The notes below the pieces were generated by a model. It saw nothing but the letters and a program-made list of their open reading frames with translations. It was not told the origin of the DNA and made no database searches. Positions 1 through 4,907 of a DNA stretch of 7,145 nucleotides are shown one piece after another. The stretch lies in the NCBI GenBank assembly GCA_030627065.1, contig DAOUSV010000071.1:1-7145 (forward strand). Reading direction: 5' to 3'. Each line of letters begins with the position of its first letter. Within the stretch, counting starts at the first letter, position 1. The DNA comes from Piscirickettsiaceae bacterium. Lineage in GTDB: Bacteria > Pseudomonadota > Gammaproteobacteria > Nitrosococcales > Methylophagaceae. The position numbers and the translations under genes were made by a program.

Positions 1-798
1 TACGATATGAATGTAGGCAATATTAAATTGATTTAACTTTTCGACGAGATAATTAAATAATTCCTGACTATTACTATTAAACATTGAGTTAAAGGTACCA
101 GTAGGTGATAGACGGATACCGATACGGTCATTATCCCAGACTTCAGAGACAGCCTGGGTAACTTCTAATACTAAGCGCGTACGATTTTCGATACTGCCAC
201 CGTAAATATCATCACGATTATTGGTACCGTCTTTTAAAAACTGGTCGAGTAGATAACCATTAGCAGCATGAATCTCAACGCCATCAAACCCTGCTTGTTT
301 GGCATTAATTGCTGCTTGTCGGTATTGCTCGACAATACTTGGAATTTCGTTTAACTCTAATGCTCTAGGTATTTCAAAATCTAACATACCTTCTTCGGTA
401 AAAGCTTGGCCTTCTACTGCAATAGCTGAAGGGGCAACGGGCAACGATTTGTCAGGTTGTAATGCTGAGTGAGATACGCGTCCTACATGCCACATCTGTA
501 AGAATATATGGGATGACTTTTCATGTACGGCATGTGTAATCTTTTTCCAGCCCTGTATTTGCTCTTGGGAATGAATGCCTGGTGTAAAAGCATAACCTTT
601 GCCTTGAGGTGATATTTGAGTCGCTTCACTGATGATTAAGGCCGCTGAAGCACGTTGTTGATAATACTCAGCATTGAGATCATTAGGAATATCTCCAGGC
701 TGTGACGATCTACATCGTGTGAGTGGAGCCATAACAATACGGTGCGGTAGCGTTAACTCACCTAATTGATATTCGCTAAACAATGTTTTAAATTTCAT
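1..798 (-). CDS. Old yellow enzyme family FMN ene-reductase (NemA-like), partial
   Basis: Reading leftward from ATG at 798, 266 codons stay open to the window edge; the C-terminal quarter of a roughly 360-residue protein is missing. It belongs to the classical old yellow enzymes (PF00724), cytosolic FMN TIM barrels that use NAD(P)H to reduce activated C=C bonds and nitro compounds such as N-ethylmaleimide and quinones. Visible motifs are MAPLTR (residues 23-28, with the flavin-tuning Thr27), FLQMWHVGR (99-107, with Gln101 and Trp103), and EIHAANGYLLDQF (175-187). His177 and Asn180 are the expected ligands for the substrate carbonyl or nitro group, and Tyr182 the proton donor. YGGSIENR (199-206) and Arg229 of GIRLSP also fit the family. 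A ribosome site AAGGG (806-810) lies 7 nt upstream. It diverges from an HxlR regulator that probably controls it. The family is certain; the exact substrate is not, and NemA or XenB-type naming is a guess from similarity. Confidence 0.93.
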   Translation of the reverse strand, partial: MKFKTLFSEYQLGELTLPHRIVMAPLTRCRSSQPGDIPNDLNAEYYQQRASAALIISEATQISPQGKGYAFTPGIHSQEQIQGWKKITHAVHEKSSHIFLQMWHVGRVSHSALQPDKSLPVAPSAIAVEGQAFTEEGMLDFEIPRALELNEIPSIVEQYRQAAINAKQAGFDGVEIHAANGYLLDQFLKDGTNNRDDIYGGSIENRTRLVLEVTQAVSEVWDNDRIGIRLSPTGTFNSMFNSNSQELFNYLVEKLNQFNIAYIHIV

Positions 799-805
799 GG
801 TGTGG

Positions 806-810
806 CCCTT
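806..810 (-). promoter_or_regulatory. Ribosome binding site of the old yellow enzyme gene
   Basis: AAGGG on the minus strand sits 7 nt before ATG at 798. It supports this start, which also matches the usual N-terminus of the family. Confidence 0.6.
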
Positions 811-865
811 AATAAATAATCTAATTTGAGTGGTAACGGGTAATAAATATTGAGCTATTGTTTAT

Positions 866-894
866 ATTATATATTTAGTATACTTTTGTAACTA
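866..894 (-). promoter_or_regulatory. Candidate promoter of the old yellow enzyme gene
   Basis: On the minus strand a perfect -10 hexamer TATAAT (866-871) lies 17 nt from a weak -35, TAGTTA (889-894, 3 of 6 matches to TTGACA). The spacer contains the palindrome AGTATACT (877-884). A weak -35 with a regulator site near the promoter is usual for an inducible gene, but the surrounding DNA is very A+T rich and -10 look-alikes are expected by chance. Confidence 0.4.
877..884. promoter_or_regulatory. Palindrome AGTATACT between divergent promoters
   Basis: A perfect 8-bp palindrome lies within the spacer of the putative leftward promoter. Its right part, TATACT (879-884), is also the best -10 for the rightward hxlR gene: it follows TTGTTT (858-863), but only 15 nt away. 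YodB-type HxlR operators described in Bacillus contain TACT/AGTA half-sites, so this is one candidate contact point for the divergently encoded regulator. It is short and may be chance in A+T-rich DNA. Confidence 0.3.
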
Positions 895-895
895 T

Positions 896-923
896 GTACT
901 TGTCTTATTGTTTTAGCAAGTAC
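896..923. repeat. Inverted repeat GTACTTG-N14-CAAGTAC, candidate HxlR operator
   Basis: Perfect 7-bp arms occupy 896-902 and 917-923, separated by 14 nt. The element lies between the regulator's start codon and the leftward promoter. A dimeric winged-helix protein of the HxlR family could bind it. In RNA it could instead form a 7-bp stem in the hxlR leader. Neither role can be shown from sequence alone. Confidence 0.35.
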
Positions 924-949
924 GCACGAATTGGATATTTAGTTTCCTT

Positions 950-953
950 GAGG
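950..953 (+). promoter_or_regulatory. Ribosome binding site fixing the hxlR start
   Basis: GAGG lies 6 nt before ATG at 960. The in-frame upstream ATG at 894 has only TTTTGTAACT in front of it and no usable ribosome site, and the 22 residues it would add are not HxlR-like. The 960 start is therefore preferred. Confidence 0.75.
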
Positions 954-959
954 TGCCTA

Positions 960-1343
960 ATGGCAGATTTAGACGAGTTAGTAATTAGAAGTAATTTAGA
1001 AAATACAGAGCCCATGTCAGCGTGTATTGATATGAGTCATTGCCCCGTATCTGTTTCTATTGATGTGATTGGTGGTAAATGGAAGGTTATTATTTTATAT
1101 CAATTACGAGGGGGAACGCTTAGATTTGGAGAATTAAAGCGGCAGATACCTAAAATTAGTCAAAAAATGTTAACTCAGCAATTGCGAGAACTTGAAGCAA
1201 ATAAACTTATTACTAGAAAGGTGTATGCGGAAGTGCCTCCTAAAGTAGAATATACCTCAACGGAGCTGGCTGAAAAATTGAATCCTGCTTTGGATTTATT
1301 ATGTGAATGGGGTAATGAATACCAGCAAGCACATCAGCTGTAG
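960..1343 (+). CDS. HxlR-family winged-helix transcriptional regulator, likely electrophile or redox sensor
   Basis: This is a 127-residue cytosolic DNA-binding protein of the HxlR family (PF01638). The family signature HCPV...IGGKWK spans residues 27-42. The winged helix follows: LRFGELKRQIPKISQKMLTQQLREL (54-78) holds the recognition helix, and the wing is around 84-98 (TRKVYAEVPPKVEYT). Cys28 sits at the position of the conserved sensor cysteine known from YodB and HypR in Bacillus, which respond to quinones, diamide and other electrophiles; Cys22 and Cys115 are further thiols. The gene diverges from an ene-reductase gene, a classic regulator-target layout that parallels nemR-nemA in E. 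coli, where NemR is a TetR-type protein instead. Its stop codon TAG touches the ATG of dinB, so both are probably on one transcript with coupled translation. The family is clear; the sensed signal is inferred from the cysteine and the neighbour. Confidence 0.92.
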   Translation: MADLDELVIRSNLENTEPMSACIDMSHCPVSVSIDVIGGKWKVIILYQLRGGTLRFGELKRQIPKISQKMLTQQLRELEANKLITRKVYAEVPPKVEYTSTELAEKLNPALDLLCEWGNEYQQAHQL

Positions 1344-2432
1344 ATGACACAGCAACAAAAAATTATTCATGTTGATATGGATGCCTTCTTTGCATCTGTT
1401 GAACAACGCGACACGCCTGACTATTTAGGAAAACCTCTAATTGTAGGTGGGCAACCTAATAGTCGCGCTGTTGTTGCCGCTTGTAGTTATGAAGCGCGAC
1501 AGTTTGGTATTCATTCTGCTATGCCATGCTCTCAAGCCTATCGACTTTGTCCGCAGGCTATTTTTGTACCACCGAGGTTTGAGGCTTATCGAGAAGTGTC
1601 CGATAAAATACGGGAAGTTTTCTGGCGTTATGCCTCAGAAGTCGAACCGTTATCATTAGATGAAGCTTATCTTGATGTAACTTACACGGCAGATTATGAC
1701 GGATCGGCCACTCTTATAGCGCGAGCGATTAAGCGAGATATTTTAGAGGAAACACAGCTTATTGCCTCCGCCGGCGTGTCTTATAATAAGTTTCTAGCTA
1801 AAATTGCATCAGATATGGATAAACCTGACGGTTTATATTTGATAAAACCAGAGCAGGGTGCAGAGTTTATAGCCAATCTGGCCATTGGTAAGTTTCATGG
1901 AATAGGCCCCGCTACTGAGTCTAAAATGAACAAGCTAGGTATAAAAACAGGCTTAGACTTACGTCAGTGGACAAAAGAAGATTTGCTTAATAAATTCGGT
2001 AAATCGGGAGCTTATTACTTTGATGTTGCACGAGGAATTGACCACCGACCAGTACGCAGTCAACGGGTTAGAAAGTCCTTAGGAAAAGAAACAACATTTA
2101 GTACTGATATTACGGTTATTTCAGAACTAATTAAGCAGTTAGAAATACTTGCCGAGCGTGTATTTGATAATTTAGAAAAACATCAACTAACAGGGCGAAC
2201 GCTCACCTTAAAAGTGAAGTATGCTAACTTTGAGCTAGTGACACGGGCACATACCGCAGAGAATGATTTAGATTTAGCCACCATAAAATCATTATTATCA
2301 ACGCTGTTAGAACGTACGAATGCTGGACAGCAAGCCGTTCGGTTAGTCGGCTTAACGATCAGTGGTTTTGGACTAAATAAGGTTGAGGACCTAAATTCAC
2401 AGCTTGATCTAGGATTGACGCAAAGAATCTAA
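1344..2432 (+). CDS. dinB: DNA polymerase IV (Y-family translesion polymerase)
   Basis: At 362 residues it is close to the 351 of E. coli Pol IV. The palm carries HVDMDAFFASVE (9-20), with metal ligand Asp11 and steric gate Phe16, and SLDEAYLD (104-111), with Asp106 and Glu107 completing the acidic triad. ASAGVSYNKFLAKIASD (141-157) is the conserved fingers/palm segment, and a helix-hairpin-helix thumb includes FHGIGPAT (184-191). The little finger spans about 245-345. QLDLGL (353-358) near the C-terminus matches the beta-clamp-binding motif QLVLGL of E. coli. Pol IV copies past lesions such as N2-guanine adducts without proofreading. It starts directly after the stop codon of the HxlR regulator with no clear ribosome site, so translation is probably coupled to that gene. 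I find no proper LexA box upstream, so expression may follow the regulator rather than the SOS response. The gene appears intact. Confidence 0.97.
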   Translation: MTQQQKIIHVDMDAFFASVEQRDTPDYLGKPLIVGGQPNSRAVVAACSYEARQFGIHSAMPCSQAYRLCPQAIFVPPRFEAYREVSDKIREVFWRYASEVEPLSLDEAYLDVTYTADYDGSATLIARAIKRDILEETQLIASAGVSYNKFLAKIASDMDKPDGLYLIKPEQGAEFIANLAIGKFHGIGPATESKMNKLGIKTGLDLRQWTKEDLLNKFGKSGAYYFDVARGIDHRPVRSQRVRKSLGKETTFSTDITVISELIKQLEILAERVFDNLEKHQLTGRTLTLKVKYANFELVTRAHTAENDLDLATIKSLLSTLLERTNAGQQAVRLVGLTISGFGLNKVEDLNSQLDLGLTQRI

Positions 2433-2813
2433 CTATTTATTAAGCCAATGTAATGCATCTTCAGCATTATCAAAATATTTTACTTCTCCAGAGATGAACC
2501 AGCTCCCAAGCTTTGAGAGTACTTCCTGCCACTTCTTATTACCAAAGATAGCCACTTTTTCAAATTCATTGCCATGACTTAGACCTATTTTGAAATCATC
2601 CCATGCAGCCCTTAGCTCCCACCCTTCTAATTCAGTACCATCAATAAGTGCATCGATTTTAGGTTCTGTCACGCTATTTAATGCTGAATCAATCATTGGG
2701 GTAATTATTTTATAATCTTGATGAGTCAATTTCCCTGAGGCTTTTAAACTTAGGAAAAAATGATTACCTGTTCGTTCAATGCCAATTGAAAGGCCATGTC
2801 TTACATTAATAAT
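2433..2813 (-). CDS. SpoIIAA/STAS-like protein with probable ATT start codon
   Basis: Read from 2813 this gives 126 residues matching the SpoIIAA-like family (PF11964): a first strand pair with HGLSIGIERTGNHFFLSLKASGKL (residues 6-29), then the conserved block LIDGTELEGWELRAAWDDFK, then EKVAIFGNKKWQEV, and a C-terminal KYFDNAEDALHWL helix. The fold is that of a small soluble STAS domain; members are thought to bind non-polar ligands or partner proteins, but no cellular role is settled. The only ordinary start, TTG at 2729, would remove 28 conserved residues including the first beta strands. The frame is open upstream to TAG at 2841-2843 without ATG, GTG or TTG; ATT at 2811-2813 lies 8 nt behind a good GAGG and at the expected N-terminus. 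It is 36 nt downstream of a small membrane-protein gene. It could instead be a gene crippled by loss of its ATG. Confidence 0.8.
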   Translation of the reverse strand: MINVRHGLSIGIERTGNHFFLSLKASGKLTHQDYKIITPMIDSALNSVTEPKIDALIDGTELEGWELRAAWDDFKIGLSHGNEFEKVAIFGNKKWQEVLSKLGSWFISGEVKYFDNAEDALHWLNK

Positions 2814-2821
2814 ATTAAAAT

Positions 2822-2825
2822 CCTC
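2822..2825 (-). promoter_or_regulatory. Ribosome binding site pointing to an ATT start
   Basis: GAGG on the minus strand, within AAAGAGGA, lies 8 nt before ATT at 2811-2813 and 11 nt before a second in-frame ATT at 2808-2810. No AUG-type codon in the right frame is within reach. The site supports initiation near 2813 rather than at TTG 2729. Confidence 0.6.
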
Positions 2826-2849
2826 TTTGCTACTACAGAACTAAGAGTG

Positions 2850-3095
2850 TTAATACATCACTCTCAAAGCAATATATGGAACAATATTTAGGATGAAAAT
2901 AGCAATTTTATAATTGCCTAGATATTGAAAATAAGCCAAGGGTAAATTTTCTTTTTCTAGTCCAAATAGCTTGCTGTGGAGATTTATAATAGGTTGCATA
3001 AAAGCAATTAATAAAGCGGAAGATAGTATAAGTACGCCAGTATTAATGACTGCGCACCAACCAAGAAAAGAGGTGATGGATTCTATTGATAACAT
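2850..3095 (-). CDS. Small two-helix membrane protein, DUF6868-like
   Basis: This is an 81-residue protein resembling the DUF6868 family, whose members are short inner-membrane proteins of unknown function. Two hydrophobic segments are visible, roughly residues 9-33 and 62-79, joined by a polar linker with HSKLFGLEKENL (40-51) and the characteristic AYFQYLGNYKIA (54-65). The start at 3095 is chosen because AAGGAG (3102-3107) lies 6 nt before that ATG; the in-frame ATG at 3149 would add 18 residues and falls inside the palindrome of the putative promoter. The next gene, a SpoIIAA-like protein, begins 36 nt downstream, so the two are probably co-transcribed. Both ends of the protein are probably on the same side of the membrane, but orientation is not predictable with confidence. 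The family call comes from recalled similarity in length and motif, and no function should be assumed. Confidence 0.8.
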   Translation of the reverse strand: MLSIESITSFLGWCAVINTGVLILSSALLIAFMQPIINLHSKLFGLEKENLPLAYFQYLGNYKIAIFILNIVPYIALRVMY

Positions 3096-3101
3096 AACTA
3101 A

Positions 3102-3107
3102 CTCCTT
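3102..3107 (-). promoter_or_regulatory. Strong ribosome binding site of the DUF6868-like gene
   Basis: AAGGAG lies 6 nt before ATG at 3095. It decides the start in favour of the 81-residue form over the longer reading from 3149. Confidence 0.8.
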
Positions 3108-3140
3108 ATAAAAACTGACAGAATTTATAAATGATAGTTC

Positions 3141-3169
3141 AGTATGCACCTATGATAGGTTTACTTCAA
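3141..3169 (-). promoter_or_regulatory. Candidate promoter of the DUF6868/SpoIIAA-like unit
   Basis: On the minus strand TTGAAG (3164-3169, 4 of 6) is followed after 17 nt by CATACT (3141-3146, 4 of 6). It would give a leader of about 40 nt before the start at 3095. The spacing is ideal and the hexamers are moderate. Confidence 0.45.
3148..3160. repeat. Palindrome ACCTAT-G-ATAGGT inside the putative promoter spacer
   Basis: Perfect 6-bp arms surround one central base. The palindrome occupies most of the spacer between the putative -35 (3164-3169) and -10 (3141-3146), which is where a repressor site commonly sits. One central base is too short a loop for an RNA hairpin, so a protein-binding site is the better reading. 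No regulator is encoded beside it. Confidence 0.45.
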
Positions 3170-3190
3170 TCTATCTGTTTATTTGTTGGT

Positions 3191-3862
3191 TCAACCAATA
3201 GATAAAGACAAAATTCGACTGATCTGGGCATTACTCAGCCCCGATTCATCACGCCATGTATTATAAGCCTGCTGTACTAGCTTTAAATCTCGTTTGCTAG
3301 AGGGGGGAGAAGTGATAACACCTGCACTAATCAAGGCGGCAACACCATCTCTTGTTAAAACGAAACCATTCTTACCGATAAAGCGCAGAAAATACTGACA
3401 AGTTTGCTTGCCTAACCGTGAACCATTTTTATGTAGTAAATCTAATAAACCAATAAAGTCATCATCAGGCCAGTCAGCGATTAACGTGGCGAAACAACCA
3501 TATTGTTCTGACAGTTCTAAAATCATTGCTGCATTTTTATACACGGTATCAATCTTCTGACTATTTCTAATAATGCGAGTGTCTTGATAAAGAGATTCAA
3601 GATCCTCAGGACTCGTCATACTGCAACGTGCAATATTAAACTGCCAGAAAGCGTCTTCAAATCCAGCCCATTTATGATCAATAATCTTCCAAATAAAGCC
3701 TGCTTTGAAAATAGCCCTAGTCATTTCAGCTAAATAACGATCATGAGGGATTGCCGATAACTCAGCCGATGTTTTTATATTAGTAGGTAAAAGAGCAAGA
3801 AGTTGATCTTCACCACCTTTTCGTTCTAATGCATGTTGATATGTTTCTGCAAAGGTTTGCAT
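3191..3862 (-). CDS. Divergent DNA-3-methyladenine glycosylase I (Tag)-like protein
   Basis: The 223-residue protein aligns with the Tag family (PF03352, HhH-GPD fold), which excises 3-methyladenine from alkylated DNA. Shared features are KAGFIW (53-58, compare QAGLSW in E. coli Tag), DTRIIRNSQKI (94-104, compare DAGIIRHRGKI), and a helix-hairpin-helix-like segment LHKNGSRLGKQTCQYFLRFIG (143-163). It differs from classic Tag: there is no N-terminal CGW or C-terminal HxxxC zinc pair, and Ala50 falls where Tag has the base-recognising glutamate by hand alignment. An extra C-terminal segment, SSKRDLKLVQQAYNTWRDESG (188-208), is typical of this long subfamily, often annotated as a 3-methyladenine glycosylase in gammaproteobacteria. 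It starts 9 nt after aroE stops and has no clear ribosome site, so it is probably translated by reinitiation. The fold is likely; the enzymatic activity is uncertain. Confidence 0.78.
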   Translation of the reverse strand: MQTFAETYQHALERKGGEDQLLALLPTNIKTSAELSAIPHDRYLAEMTRAIFKAGFIWKIIDHKWAGFEDAFWQFNIARCSMTSPEDLESLYQDTRIIRNSQKIDTVYKNAAMILELSEQYGCFATLIADWPDDDFIGLLDLLHKNGSRLGKQTCQYFLRFIGKNGFVLTRDGVAALISAGVITSPPSSKRDLKLVQQAYNTWRDESGLSNAQISRILSLSIG

Positions 3863-3871
3863 AGTGCTGAA

Positions 3872-4687
3872 TTATAAATTACGAATATTTTCTATTACAG
3901 CCTGAGTTTCAGGCTTCATCCCTCGCCAAATCCGAAAAGCTTCTGCTGCTTGTTCGACTAACATGCCAAGGCCATCCACCGCTTTAGCTGCATTATGATC
4001 GTTAGCCCATGTAATAAAGGCAGTGTCAGTATCGCTATACATCATGTCATAACAACTGGCATTATCAGCTAAAACATTATCAGCTAGGGGAGGCACTTCA
4101 CCTTGTAGGCTGGCGGCTGTGGCATTGATGATGACATCAAATTGTCCGCTAATATCATTGAAGCCACCACCTTTAATATGACCAAATTGATTAAAGAGTG
4201 TGACCAGAAGATCTGCCTTGCTGGCGGTACGGTTAGCAATAAACAGCTCAGCGGGTTGATAGCTAAGTAAAGGCTCAATAACACCTCGTGCCGCACCACC
4301 TGCACCTAATAATAAAATACGTTTTCCGGCAAGTTCAGTTTGATGATTATCAACTAAATCACGGCAAAGACCTGTACCATCGGTATTGTCACCATAAAAC
4401 GTACCATCATCATTAAACACAAGCGTGTTCACCGCACCGGCACGCATGGCATGTGGGCTTTTATTACTTACATGTTGCCAAACTTGTTCTTTAAATGGCA
4501 CTGTTATATTAATGCCTTTAAAGCCTTCATCTTGTAGTTTTTTTAAACCGCCGACTAAATCATCAAGCGGAATTTCTCTGGTGACATAATCCAGATCTTG
4601 TCCGGTTTGTTTGGCGAATTCAGTGTGAATTAATGGGGATTTACTGTGGCTAATTGGGTTGCCGATAACAGCGTAGTGCTCGGTCAT
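3872..4687 (-). CDS. aroE: Shikimate dehydrogenase
   Basis: This 271-residue cytosolic enzyme reduces 3-dehydroshikimate to shikimate with NADPH, the fourth step of the shikimate pathway to aromatic amino acids and folate; its length matches E. coli AroE (272). The substrate-binding N-domain shows NPISHSKSP (10-18, Ser15 and Ser17) and NITVPFK (60-66) with catalytic Lys66. Asn87 of GAVNTL and Asp103 of GDNTDGTGL complete the pocket, Asp103 pairing with Lys66. The nucleotide fold has the glycine loop GAGGAARG (128-135) and NRTASK (152-157), the basic motif that selects NADPH. GMLVEQAAEAF (241-251) near the end contacts shikimate through Gln246. GGAG (4696-4699) lies 8 nt before the ATG. It lies downstream of hemB across a repeat-filled 220-nt gap and is followed within 9 nt by the Tag-like gene. 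All key residues are present. Confidence 0.97.
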   Translation of the reverse strand: MTEHYAVIGNPISHSKSPLIHTEFAKQTGQDLDYVTREIPLDDLVGGLKKLQDEGFKGINITVPFKEQVWQHVSNKSPHAMRAGAVNTLVFNDDGTFYGDNTDGTGLCRDLVDNHQTELAGKRILLLGAGGAARGVIEPLLSYQPAELFIANRTASKADLLVTLFNQFGHIKGGGFNDISGQFDVIINATAASLQGEVPPLADNVLADNASCYDMMYSDTDTAFITWANDHNAAKAVDGLGMLVEQAAEAFRIWRGMKPETQAVIENIRNL

Positions 4688-4743
4688 GAATGAAGCTCCA
4701 AAAGGGAGGGGGGCTTGTTATTATTCGCTACATTTAATAAATC

Positions 4744-4823
4744 CGTCATTCCCGCGAAAGCGGAAATCCAACGATAGTGGCGATTTTCACTGCCCATAGA
4801 TCCCAGCGTTCGCGAGGATGACA
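4744..4823. repeat. Dispersed inverted-repeat element (imperfect 27-nt arms)
   Basis: The left arm (4744-4770) begins CGTCATTCCCGCGAAAGCGG, and the right arm (4797-4823) is its imperfect reverse complement, 19 of 27 positions identical, with a 26-nt middle. This is the widespread CGTCATTCCCGCG...GCGGGAATC type of bacterial palindromic repeat, with a core similar to the Neisseria dRS3 repeat. Translated, such repeats give spurious peptides such as ISAFAGMT, as here. Several mismatches, some allowing G-U pairs, indicate an old copy. In the hemB-aroE transcript it would form a long stem that could terminate transcription or affect mRNA decay. Confidence 0.8.
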
Positions 4824-4872
4824 TTATTGTTTGTTCAATATGAATTGTTATAAAAGTGAACAACCTCGGCAT

Positions 4873-4898
4873 GCCTTCGATAGATTCAGGACGAGCGG
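4873..4898. repeat. Second dispersed repeat, half element (GCCTTCGATAGATTCAGGAC...)
   Basis: The segment is close to the common proteobacterial repeat CCTTCGACAGGCTCAGGACGAACGG, which read on the other strand gives peptide shadows such as ARPEPVEG (here ARPESIEG). Only one arm is visible; no complementary partner lies within the gap. It begins 10 nt beyond the hemB stop codon. The identification rests on recalled similarity to this repeat family. Confidence 0.6.
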
Positions 4899-4907
4899 TG
4901 TTAATAA

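Noticed and set aside
894..959. Upstream ATG start giving a 149-residue HxlR protein
   Set aside because: No ribosome site precedes it, the added 22 residues do not resemble HxlR N-termini, and the stretch covers the inverted repeat. ATG at 960 has GAGG at ideal distance.
1338..1352. LexA-like site at the hxlR-dinB junction (CTG-N9-CAG)
   Set aside because: The E. coli-type SOS box needs CTG-N10-CAG with an alternating A/T centre. This is one base short, has a mixed centre, and lies across the stop and start codons.
1447..1659. 70-residue open frame inside dinB
   Set aside because: It lies wholly inside a strongly conserved polymerase gene in another frame and shows no domain.
3096..3149. 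Longer 99-residue form of the DUF6868-like protein
   Set aside because: The ATG at 3149 lies in the putative promoter palindrome and has no ribosome site, whereas ATG 3095 has AAGGAG 6 nt upstream and fits the family N-terminus.
3186..3198. TTGGTTCAACCAA palindrome as terminator of the Tag-like gene
   Set aside because: Only one base separates the arms, so the full stem cannot close, and no T tract follows on the minus strand.
4084..4305. 73-residue open frame inside aroE
   Set aside because: It is an out-of-frame shadow of the AroE nucleotide-binding domain.
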